From a bacterium UBP9_UBA1432 (GTDB lineage Bacteria; Vulcanimicrobiota; Xenobia; Xenobiales; Xenobiaceae): a DNA stretch of 7,433 nt. Position numbers and translations under genes: made by a program. Below are positions 1 to 6,600 of this stretch, piece after piece (position 1 is the first letter of the stretch; the number at the start of each line of letters is the position of its first letter). Under the pieces are notes generated by a model. It was not told where the DNA came from. It saw only the letters and a program-made list of their open reading frames with translations, and did no database searches. The DNA lies in NCBI GenBank assembly GCA_002329445.1, contig DCTU01000032.1, forward strand, positions 1 through 7,433, in the 5' to 3' direction.

Positions 1-513
1 CATCGGCGGCTTGCACTTGGGGCAGGGCTTGAAGCCGGCGGCCACCGCCTGGCCCAGCGTCACCTTCGGCGTGCTGGTGCGGGTGTAGCGGCAGTTCTTG
101 GTATGGTAGTACTGGCCGCCGTCGTTGCAGTAGACGTAGACGGGCACCGGCGTGGGCGTAGGTTCCACAAACAGCGTGGCCTCCGGCTGGTAGACCGGCA
201 CGTACACGTCGTACTGGGTGGCGTCCGGGTCCATCTGCGGGCCCTGCACCTCGAGCGCGGGCGACAGACCCACGATCTCCACGCCGCCGCTGGCGCGCTC
301 CGGCGGCATCGTCTGCGGCAGCAGCACCATCGTGAGCAGCGCCGCGAAGCCCAGCGAAATCAGCATCTTGGTGTAGCGCGGCCACCTGCAGCGGTCGCTC
401 CACATCATCAGAAGCCCGGCCGGGAAGCAAAAAATGAGCCACCGCACAACCGCGCTGTTTGCGCGGCTTCCGCGGGGCTTGGCCTTCCTGCTTCTACGAT
501 CGGGGGACCTCAT
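1..513 (-). CDS. Membrane-anchored protein with C-terminal Cys/His metal-site-like domain (C-terminus cut by window edge)
   Basis: This frame reads from ATG at 513 to the left edge without a stop (171 codons seen). The N-terminus (residues 1-24) is very basic. Two hydrophobic stretches follow at about 25-38 and 50-66, separated by a short charged loop, so the protein is probably anchored in the membrane by a hairpin. After a Pro-rich linker with a PTPTPVPV run (about 118-125) comes a compact domain at 126-170: Y-x-Y-C, then GGQYYH (His137), Cys141 and a closing CPKC (Cys164, Cys167). This G-x-x-YH-x(3)-C ... C-x-x-C pattern occurs in a small presumed metal-binding domain attached to many Bacillota surface proteins and nucleases; metal binding is inferred. 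I chose the 513 start because it includes the basic N-terminus and the whole first hydrophobic segment. A later ATG pair (codons 36-37) would cut into that segment. The ribosome site is weak. The gene has its own divergent promoter. Function unknown. Confidence 0.72.
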   Translation of the reverse strand, partial: MRSPDRRSRKAKPRGSRANSAVVRWLIFCFPAGLLMMWSDRCRWPRYTKMLISLGFAALLTMVLLPQTMPPERASGGVEIVGLSPALEVQGPQMDPDATQYDVYVPVYQPEATLFVEPTPTPVPVYVYCNDGGQYYHTKNCRYTRTSTPKVTLGQAVAAGFKPCPKCKPPM

Positions 514-534
514 CCGGTGCGACACGCCCTTCGT

Positions 535-561
535 AAAAAACGATTCGGCATGCGGTGCCGA
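535..561 (-). promoter_or_regulatory. Leader hairpin followed by U-run, possible attenuator
   Basis: In the presumed leader of the left-edge gene, minus strand, TCGGCA and TGCCGA (561-556 and 550-545) can form a 6-bp stem with a 5-base loop. A run of six Ts follows (540-535) after four intervening bases. This resembles a weak intrinsic terminator or attenuator placed before the start codon. The stem is short and the gap before the U-run is long, so it may do nothing. Confidence 0.25.
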
Positions 562-573
562 TTCAATACATAT

Positions 574-602
574 ATTGTATACGACCCTGCGTAAAATAGC
601 AA
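574..602 (-). promoter_or_regulatory. Sigma-A promoter for the left-edge membrane-protein gene
   Basis: On the minus strand TTGCTA (602-597) and TACAAT (579-574) are separated by exactly 17 bp, a good housekeeping promoter match. Transcription would start near 567, leaving a leader of roughly 55 bases before the ATG at 513. The -10 lies inside an AT-rich inverted repeat (ATACA 566-570, TGTAT 576-580) that could be an operator or simply reflect the AT-rich -10. Confidence 0.6.
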
Positions 603-696
603 GGGAATACTATATGTTGTGGTATTACGTTTTTGTGGCCGATCGAAACCCTTTTGTAATATTTTGCGCCGAGGCGTCCCGTCTGCGGTCGGGGGG

Positions 697-725
697 TGGA
701 CAAGGGCGGGGGCGGCTGGTATAAT
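697..725 (+). promoter_or_regulatory. Sigma-A promoter for the J-domain gene
   Basis: TGGACA (697-702) and TATAAT (720-725) are separated by 17 bp, and TGG directly before the -10 (717-719) makes it an extended -10. The start point would lie near 732, giving a leader of about 30 bases with the ribosome site at 744-752. This is the best promoter in the window. Confidence 0.8.
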
Positions 726-743
726 ACCCCTATATTGTCAGGC

Positions 744-752
744 GGAAGGAGG
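744..752 (+). promoter_or_regulatory. Strong ribosome binding site (GGAAGGAGG) for the J-domain gene
   Basis: GGAAGGAGG ends 9 bases before the ATG at 762 and fixes that start. An upstream in-frame ATG at 696 is rejected because it lies within the promoter. Confidence 0.85.
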
Positions 753-761
753 CGAACGGGG

Positions 762-1262
762 ATGGCCGACTGCTTCGAAGTGCTGGGCGTCAAGCGGGGC
801 TCGTCCGCCGTGGACGTTCGCCGCGCGTACCGGGATCTCGCCCGCCGCTGGCATCCGGACCGCTTCGCCGAGGGCCCGGAGCGGCTGTGGGCGGAGTCCA
901 GGATGATCCAGATCAACCTCGCCTACGAGGAGGCGCTGGAGCAGTGCGCGTCCCACGGGCGGCTCGACCAGATCTCGCCGGAGAGCGAACAGCTGGAGGA
1001 CGTGCGAAAGCTGCTGGGCCTGGGCCAGCTGTCGGCCGCGCGCCAGGCGCTGATGCGGGTGGCCACCCGCAGCGCGGAGTGGAATTACCTCTTCGGCGCG
1101 GTGTTGTTCCGGCTGGGAGAGGTCGAAAAAGCCGTGCTGTACTTCGGCATCGCCACCCGGCAGCAGCCGGGCAACGCCCAATACCAGACCGCCTACGAAA
1201 GCGCGGAGGCGATGCGCAGCAAGGCCCGGCGCCCCCGCTTTTTCTGGAGAAACGCGAAGTAA
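762..1262 (+). CDS. J-domain protein with TPR-like C-terminal region (DnaJ-like co-chaperone)
   Basis: This encodes 166 residues. Residues 4-59 form a J domain: CFEVLGV opens helix I, helix II is the basic RRAYRDLARRW, the HPD tripeptide that stimulates Hsp70 ATPase is at 31-33, and a final helix ends in LAYEEAL. Helix III is short. There is no Gly/Phe region, zinc-finger module or substrate-binding C-terminal domain, so this is a J-domain-only (type III) protein, not DnaJ itself. Residues about 80-150 are helical and TPR-like (a WNYLFGAVLFRLGEVEKA block, then a PGNAQYQ turn), suggesting a client- or partner-binding tail. The protein ends in a basic stretch, with no signal peptide, so it is probably cytoplasmic. 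J-TPR proteins of this size are common in Clostridia, usually without a known client. It is transcribed alone between a strong promoter and a terminator. Confidence 0.88.
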   Translation: MADCFEVLGVKRGSSAVDVRRAYRDLARRWHPDRFAEGPERLWAESRMIQINLAYEEALEQCASHGRLDQISPESEQLEDVRKLLGLGQLSAARQALMRVATRSAEWNYLFGAVLFRLGEVEKAVLYFGIATRQQPGNAQYQTAYESAEAMRSKARRPRFFWRNAK

Positions 1263-1273
1263 CATCCACTCCG

Positions 1274-1294
1274 GCCCCGCCGGGGCGTTTTTTT
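1274..1294 (+). terminator. Intrinsic terminator after the J-domain gene
   Basis: GCCCC (1274-1278), a three-base loop and GGGGC (1282-1286) form a short GC-only stem. One base later comes a run of seven Ts (1288-1294). It sits 11 bases past the J-domain stop and inside the 37-bp gap to the convergent methyltransferase gene. On the minus strand there is no U-run after the stem, so it should act mainly on the plus strand. Confidence 0.75.
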
Positions 1295-1299
1295 GCCCG

Positions 1300-2601
1300 T
1301 CAGCGCCACCTGAGCCCCTTGGGCAGATGGTTTTTGAGTATGCCCTGGCTCACCTTGCCGAACCCCAGCGGATGGCCGCGCCAACTTATGTGGGTCCAGC
1401 CGTCCGGCGCGTCCAGCGCCATCGCCTCCCCCGCCAGAAACAAGCGCGCCGCCCCATCGTCCAGTTCGGCCCGGCGGTCGAAGCCTTCCGGCCCGAAGGC
1501 CATCGCCAGCGCGTGATCGGGCGGCGCATGCCGCCGCGGGCCCCCGCCCAGCCGGAGTCCCCGCCGGATGACGCGAAGCCCGTCCAGATCCGGCATTTCG
1601 GGCGGCAGCGCCTCCAGGACCCCCGCCCGCTCCTCGATCACACAGCCCTCGAGCGCCCGGACCCAGCGCCCCGGCAGATCGTCGATCCGCGCGGCGGAGA
1701 GGCCCGGCCCCTCCCGGCGCACCCGGGGCGCGGCATCCCCTTCCCGCTTCATCAGCGCCACAAAGTGGCCGTCGCCCCGAAGGCGGTGGGGCCACAGCCG
1801 CAGCATGCCCCCCTCCGAGCGCCCAACGCCGGGAAGGTCAAAATCCAGCGGCGCAAAATCCCCGTTTGCCCCCAGAAAGTCGCGGACCACGCCCTCGTTT
1901 TCCACATCGTTAAAGGTGCAGGTGGCGTAGGCCAGCCGCCCGCCGGGCCGGACCATGCGCCGCGCGGACGCCAGAATTTTCGCCTGCCGGACCGCGCAGG
2001 CCCGGGGGCTGTCCTGCGTCCACGCGCGGCGGGCGTCCGGGTCCCTTCGGAACATGCCCTCGCCGGAGCAGGGGGCGTCCACCAGCACCGCGTCGAAGGC
2101 CTCCGGCCACTTCTCCGCCAGCCTCTCCGGAGATTCGCTGACCACGGCGGCGTTTGTGACGCCCAACCGCTCCAGGTTTCCGGACAGCGCCCTGGCGCGG
2201 GGGAGGACGATCTCGTTGGCCACCAGCGCGCCCCGGCCGCCCATCCGCGCCGCCATCTGCGACGCCTTCCCTCCCGGCGCGGCGCACAGGTCCAGCACCA
2301 CCTCGCCCGGCTGCGGCGCGAGCCCCTCCGCGGGCGCCTGGGCGCTGGCCTCCTGCATGTAGTAGACCCCCGCCGCGTGGGAAATGTCCCGGCCGGTCTT
2401 CACGTCGTCCCCTTCGCGCAGGTAGCGCCCCCAGGGCGACCAGGGGATCGCCTCTCCCGCCCGGTCGCTGGCCGCCCCGGGGCGCAGCGCGTTGAGCCGG
2501 AGCGACAGGGCCGGCTCAGCCGCCATGGCCTCAAGAAACGCGCCGTATTCGCCCGCCAGCAGCCGCTCCATATTGCGCAGCCACTCCGATGGAAAATCCA
2601 T
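1300..2601 (-). CDS. RsmF/YebU-type rRNA (cytosine-C5) methyltransferase
   Basis: This protein of 433 residues belongs to the NOL1/NOP2/Sun family, which transfers methyl from S-adenosylmethionine to C5 of a cytosine in rRNA, usually 16S. Landmarks in order are: an N-terminal RNA-contact region with LSLRLNALR (32-40); MQEASAQ (82-88), the usual entry to the Rossmann fold; DLCAAPGGK (104-112), the SAM loop; DAPCSGEGMFR (175-185), with Cys178 that releases the product; and ATCTFN (226-231), with Cys228 the expected nucleophile. The GEGMFR form and the C-terminal region of about 140 residues (roughly 290-433) point to RsmF/YebU rather than RsmB; length is normal for that group. The target cytosine cannot be read from sequence. 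I chose the ATG at 2601 because AAGGGG (2614-2609) lies 7 bases upstream and an extended -10 lies just beyond. The in-frame ATG at 2712 would start inside the neighbouring gene. It is divergent from the SGNH gene and convergent with the J-domain gene. Confidence 0.9.
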   Translation of the reverse strand: MDFPSEWLRNMERLLAGEYGAFLEAMAAEPALSLRLNALRPGAASDRAGEAIPWSPWGRYLREGDDVKTGRDISHAAGVYYMQEASAQAPAEGLAPQPGEVVLDLCAAPGGKASQMAARMGGRGALVANEIVLPRARALSGNLERLGVTNAAVVSESPERLAEKWPEAFDAVLVDAPCSGEGMFRRDPDARRAWTQDSPRACAVRQAKILASARRMVRPGGRLAYATCTFNDVENEGVVRDFLGANGDFAPLDFDLPGVGRSEGGMLRLWPHRLRGDGHFVALMKREGDAAPRVRREGPGLSAARIDDLPGRWVRALEGCVIEERAGVLEALPPEMPDLDGLRVIRRGLRLGGGPRRHAPPDHALAMAFGPEGFDRRAELDDGAARLFLAGEAMALDAPDGWTHISWRGHPLGFGKVSQGILKNHLPKGLRWR

Positions 2602-2625
2602 GCCACCGCCCCTTTTCGTCGCTTC

Positions 2626-2634
2626 AGTATACCA
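2626..2634 (-). promoter_or_regulatory. Extended -10 promoter for the rRNA methyltransferase gene
   Basis: On the minus strand TGGTATACT (2634-2626) is an extended -10 with no clear -35. Transcription would start near 2619, giving a leader of under 20 bases that still contains the AAGGGG ribosome site. Its upstream contacts overlap the opposing -10 at 2654-2659. Confidence 0.6.
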
Positions 2635-2650
2635 CATCCCGGGCAGATTA

Positions 2651-2659
2651 TGGTATAAT
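2651..2659 (+). promoter_or_regulatory. Extended -10 promoter for the SGNH hydrolase gene
   Basis: TGGTATAAT (2651-2659) is a consensus extended -10 without an evident TTGACA-like -35. A start at the usual distance (about 2666) would fall on the AGGAGG ribosome site, so the mRNA would have an unusually short leader of about 12 bases. If that is too short to work, the real start may be slightly upstream. Confidence 0.6.
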
Positions 2660-2664
2660 GCGGC

Positions 2665-2670
2665 AGGAGG
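2665..2670 (+). promoter_or_regulatory. Ribosome binding site AGGAGG for the SGNH hydrolase gene
   Basis: A perfect AGGAGG ends 7 bases before ATG 2678. It decides the start against an in-frame ATG at 2492 that lies inside the opposite-strand methyltransferase gene. Confidence 0.85.
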
Positions 2671-2677
2671 GATTGAA

Positions 2678-3619
2678 ATGAAACGGCGCATTCTCTGCTT
2701 TGGCGATTCCAATACCTATGGCTACGATTTTGAAACCGGCCGCTTTGACGATGAAACCCGCTGGACAAGGCGCCTCGGGGCGATGCTGGGCGACGGCTAC
2801 GCGGTGATCGAGGAGGGGCTCAACGGCCGCACCTTCATTCACGACGATCCCACCGAGGGCGGCCATAAAAACGGCATGAAATACCTGCCGCCCTGTCTGA
2901 TGAGCCACAACCCGCTGGATCTGGTGGTCATCATGCTGGGCACCAATGATACCAAGGAGCGCTTTGGCATGAACGCCTGCACCATCGCCCAGTGCGCCCA
3001 GCAGATGGTGCTGCTGGCGAAGCAGTACGCGCTGGGCCGGGATGGCAAGCCTTCCCGGGTCCTGGACGAGGGACGCTTCAGCGAACTCCTGGCCGCCTTC
3101 TGGCCCGAGCTCCCCCGCGCCCGGGTCCGGCCCGGCGCGACCTGGACGGGGCGCTGGCAGTCTGCGGTCGCGTCCGGCCTGCTCAAGGAGACGCCGATCC
3201 AACTGCAGCACCGGCTCCGCTATACCCTGGTCGACATCCGCCGGGAGGCGGATCTGGAGGTGGCCCGGATTCAGGTTGCGGGCAACATCGTGCCGGCGGC
3301 TGCAGGCCAGGTGCCTCCTGGAACGGTGGTCACCGGCACCGGTCGCGTCGAGGGGACCACGCTGGTCGATCTGGCGACGGGGCGGACCGTCCTGGCCGAT
3401 GACCGCACGGCCTGGTCGGTGGTGGTCCGCCTGGAAGGGCAGAACATCGAGGTGGTGCATTTCTCGGACCGCAAGAGCCGGATCTGGCGCCCCCGCCTGG
3501 TTCCTGACGGTCAGGCCGGCTTCGAGGCGCCACTGCCTCTCCCCGACGGGGGCGTGCCCGGCGGGACGGGCGCCCCCGCTCAGGCGTCGCCCGTCCCCGG
3601 AGCATCCCCAAAACCCTGA
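2678..3619 (+). CDS. SGNH/GDSL hydrolase N-terminal part joined in frame to an unrelated lipoprotein-like C-terminal part (probable chimera)
   Basis: As it stands this frame encodes 313 residues. Residues 1 to about 122-129 are an SGNH/GDSL esterase of the arylesterase type: FGDSNTYGY with nucleophile Ser11 (block I), the oxyanion glycine block near LNGRTF (48-53), and LGTND (87-91) with Asn90 (block III). Members of this group are usually about 210-220 residues and end with an Asp-x-x-His block that completes the triad. That block is absent. From about residue 130 the protein changes character: FWPELPRARVRPGATW (144-159 approx.), then strand-rich sequence with two TGR/TGT turns, then a Gly/Pro/Ala-rich tail of about 40 residues. 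This second part resembles the C-terminal half of secreted or lipoprotein-like proteins with a PG-x-x-W entry. It has no start or signal peptide of its own here. The hydrolase is therefore probably inactive as encoded. The stop lies 9 bases from the stop of the convergent GlmS-like gene. Confidence 0.75.
   Translation: MKRRILCFGDSNTYGYDFETGRFDDETRWTRRLGAMLGDGYAVIEEGLNGRTFIHDDPTEGGHKNGMKYLPPCLMSHNPLDLVVIMLGTNDTKERFGMNACTIAQCAQQMVLLAKQYALGRDGKPSRVLDEGRFSELLAAFWPELPRARVRPGATWTGRWQSAVASGLLKETPIQLQHRLRYTLVDIRREADLEVARIQVAGNIVPAAAGQVPPGTVVTGTGRVEGTTLVDLATGRTVLADDRTAWSVVVRLEGQNIEVVHFSDRKSRIWRPRLVPDGQAGFEAPLPLPDGGVPGGTGAPAQASPVPGASPKP
3041..3064. other. Suspected junction between two unrelated genomes or loci
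   Basis: SGNH family similarity is good through GRDGKPSRVL (residues 120-129). Relatives typically continue with a hydrophobic strand ending in a Ser-Pro or Ala-Pro pair and then, later, the catalytic His. Here the text turns to DEGRFSELL and never returns. The Bacillota-like signals (AGGAGG sites, TATAAT boxes, U-tract terminator) lie only left of this point. The joint is placed by protein character only, so the exact base is uncertain within this interval. The GKPSRVL stretch could belong to either side. Confidence 0.6.
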
Positions 3620-3622
3620 ACG

Positions 3623-3638
3623 GCGGGCTCAGGCCCGC
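3623..3638. terminator. GC hairpin over the convergent gene ends
   Basis: GCGGGC (3623-3628) and GCCCGC (3633-3638) form a 6-bp stem with a 4-base loop. It begins 3 bases past the plus-strand stop and includes the minus-strand stop codon of the GlmS-like gene (3631-3629). No U-run follows on either strand, so a role as a shared terminator is only a possibility. Confidence 0.3.
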
Positions 3639-6600
3639 AGTGCGCTGAGGTTGAGGACCCGCTCGGCCAGGTCGTCCACGGGCAGGGTGACCAGGTCCTC
3701 GACCTTCAGGGACTTCACGAAGTCGTCCCGCCAGATCAGGTTGGCTTCTTCCACCAGGCTCTTGAGGTCCTCGTAGCGGTTGGAGAGGTCCCGCAGGAGC
3801 TGAAGCTTGGCCTCGGAGGGGAGATCCTCGACGAACCGCAGGTGCAGGAGAACCAGGTGTTCGACCTGGCCACTGGGAAGGACCGGGACCATCATCAGGG
3901 GCCGGTTGTCGTTCCGTCCCCGCCCCACGTAGGTGGTCCGGGTGCTGACCACGCGCTGTTTGGTGCCCACCAGGGGATGCCCCAGGTCGGCCCGGGAGCG
4001 CAGGTTGGCTGCGATTCCGGTCTTGCGCAGCACCCGGATGCGGGCTTCGGGGCCGACGTCGCCCAGGGCTCCCAGGCCCTCGACCTCGTAGACCGTGGCG
4101 CCGGCCACCGACTCCAGGGCCGGGGCCAGGGCCCGCATCAAGGCCAGGTCGCGGTAGGGCACGGCCTCGGGGGCCACCTCGAGCTCCTGCAGAGCCTGGA
4201 ACAGGACTCCCTCGACGGCTTCGTCCGAGCGGGAGATTCCGACCGTGATGGTCTTGGCTTGATGCTTGATGGCGTCGATGGGGCGTGAGAGCTCCTGGAT
4301 GGCCCGGGACAGGCAGGCCACCATGGTGTCGGCCAGGCTGTCCCGCGTGGCCTCCTTCTGGAAGTCCTGGGTGAGCTGGCGCAGCGGCTGGGCCCCCGTA
4401 AAATACTGGAAGAGCAGCGAGAGCGCCACCCCCGAATCCACCGAGAGCGAGCTGTTCATCCGGCCGTTCTTCAGGTCGTCCTGGAAGGCCCTCCCGATGG
4501 TCAGGAGCTGCTTGAGGGTGGAAGGAGTCAGGGCCAGTCCGGCCTCGCTGGCCAGGTGGCGGACCGCCAGGGCCCGGGCCGAGCGCAGTCGGACCGCTCC
4601 CTGGTCGATGGCCAGGGCGCAGTAGTAGCCCCAGAGGTGTCCGACCACGGTGTTCAGGAGGACCGAGGCGTTCTCGGAGGCCCGCGGCACGTAGACCACG
4701 CCCGCCGCATAGGGCTCGAAGGCATCGAAGCCTTCCGTGCAGATCACGATGGGGATCGACTTGTGGGACTTGAAGATGGCCACTTCCTTCACGGCGTCGC
4801 GCAGGGCCATCAGCGACAGACCGGCCGCGCAGACCAGGGTCAGCGGCTCGCTGGAGAGATCGATGTGCTTCTTGTCCTCGATGTAGTCGGTGGCGATCGA
4901 CTTGTAGCACAGCTCGCTGAGCTTGATGCGGATCTCGTCGGCCGCCGCGCGGGTGCATCCGCTTCCCACCACGGCCCAGTCCCGTCGGGTGGTGGCGAAG
5001 CGCTCGGCCAGCTCGCGGATCTGCCCTCGGGTCTCGAGGATCGAGGTCATCTTCTGGGGCAATCGCTCGAGCTCCTGAAGCTCGCGGCGGATCTCCCGAT
5101 GGCTCAGGGTCCCCAGCAGCAGGGCCAGGCGCAGGCCGATCAGGTAGCCGGCCACGACCTGGCTGTAGAAGGCCTTGGTCGAGGCCACCGACATCTCGAT
5201 GTCGCGCCCGTCGCTGGTGTACAGGACCCCGTCCACCTTGTAGACCAGGTCGGAGTTGCGGCGGTTGACGATCCCGATCACGGTCGCCCCTCGCGAGCGG
5301 ACCAGGTCGACGGTCCGGTTGGTGTCGGTGGTGGTGCCCGACTGCGAGACCGCCAGGACCAGGGTCTCGGACATGTCCTGCTCCATCGCGTAGCCGGAGA
5401 GTTCCGTGGCTTTCACGGCCCGGACCTCGATGCCGGCTCCGCTCAGGCTTCGCTCCATCATCGAGCAGACGGCGGCCCCGGCCACCGCCGCGGTGCCCTG
5501 CCCGATGAGCAGGACCCTCCGGATCTTCCGGGCCTTCACCTTCTCGACCAGGGGGGTGGGGAAGACCTCGGGACCGAGGTTGACCGTCACTTCGTCGTCC
5601 TGCCCTTGCGCGGGCAGGATGAACTTGCCTTGCAGCGTCTTGGCCACCGACTCCGGAGCGTCGAAGATCTCTTTGAGCAGGAAGTGCTCGTGCTGGCCGC
5701 GGTTGATGTCCCGGGTCGTGATCTCGGCCACCCGCACGTCGGATTCGTGAAGCTCCAGGCGGTGCCCGTCGACCGACCAGGCCTCGATCCCCTCCAGGCC
5801 TCCGGAGGCCTTGCGATCCAGGATCAGGATCTGTCCGGCGGTCTCCGGCTGGCCCGGGACCCGCTCGGTGGTGCCGTCCATGCGAAGGAATCGGGACGTC
5901 TGCTCGACGACGCCGTACAGCTCCGAAGCGAAGGTGTAGCCACCCTGGCACAGGCCCACGAACATGGACTGACCGCTGCCCCGCAGGGCCAGGTAGACCC
6001 GGTCGGGTTCCAGGCTGGAGTGCATGACGATGGCCGTAGACCCCTCGAATTCGGCCACGGCCCGTCGGAAGGCCGCGCCCAGGTCGCCCATCTGGCGCCG
6101 ATAGTGGTCGACCATCACGGGGATGATCTTGGCGTCGGTGGTGATCCGGGGCGAAATGCGCCTTCCGGTCTCGCGCTCCAGGTGGGCCACCAGCTCCTGG
6201 TAGTTGTCGACATCTCCGTTGAGGGCGGCGGTGATCCAGGGAGCGTTGGGACACGAGGCCGGGTCGTTCAGCGTCTCTTCATCGACGGGGTGGCAGTTGG
6301 CCTGGCTGATGATGCCGTTCGAGGCCCAGCGGGTGTGCGACCAGGTGTTGGTGGTGGTCCCGGGGGCCGTGAAGGCTGCCCACATCAACCCGTCGGCGCG
6401 AAGCTCCTGGCGCAGGGCGTGCACGTTGTCGCCCAGGGCGCCGACCTCTTCAGCCACCTTGTAGGAGAACAGAAGGCTGGGGCGGTCGGAGACCTCGTCG
6501 ACTCGGATGGCACGGTTGAGCAGGTCGCGGCCGGAGCTGCGTTCAGACCATTCCGGCTCGAGGCCGGCCTGGCCCAGGCGTTCCAGGAAGCGACGGTAGG

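Noticed and set aside
103..594. Open frame of 163 codons on the plus strand over the left-edge gene
   Set aside because: It is rich in His and Arg, lacks a ribosome site and runs through the AT-rich promoter region. The minus frame has hydrophobic segments and a Cys/His motif.
606..626. Inverted repeat AATAC / GTATT between the divergent promoters
   Set aside because: It has five-base arms with an 11-base loop in AT-rich sequence, which is expected by chance.
1327..2658. Open frame of 443 codons on the plus strand opposite the methyltransferase
   Set aside because: It has no ribosome site, its composition is Pro/Arg/His-rich, and all methyltransferase motifs are on the other strand.
3330..6254. 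Open frame of 974 codons on the minus strand in another frame
   Set aside because: It overlaps the GlmS-like gene in a shifted frame, consists largely of Arg, Gly and Pro, and crosses the end of the neighbouring gene. This is a shadow produced by high GC.
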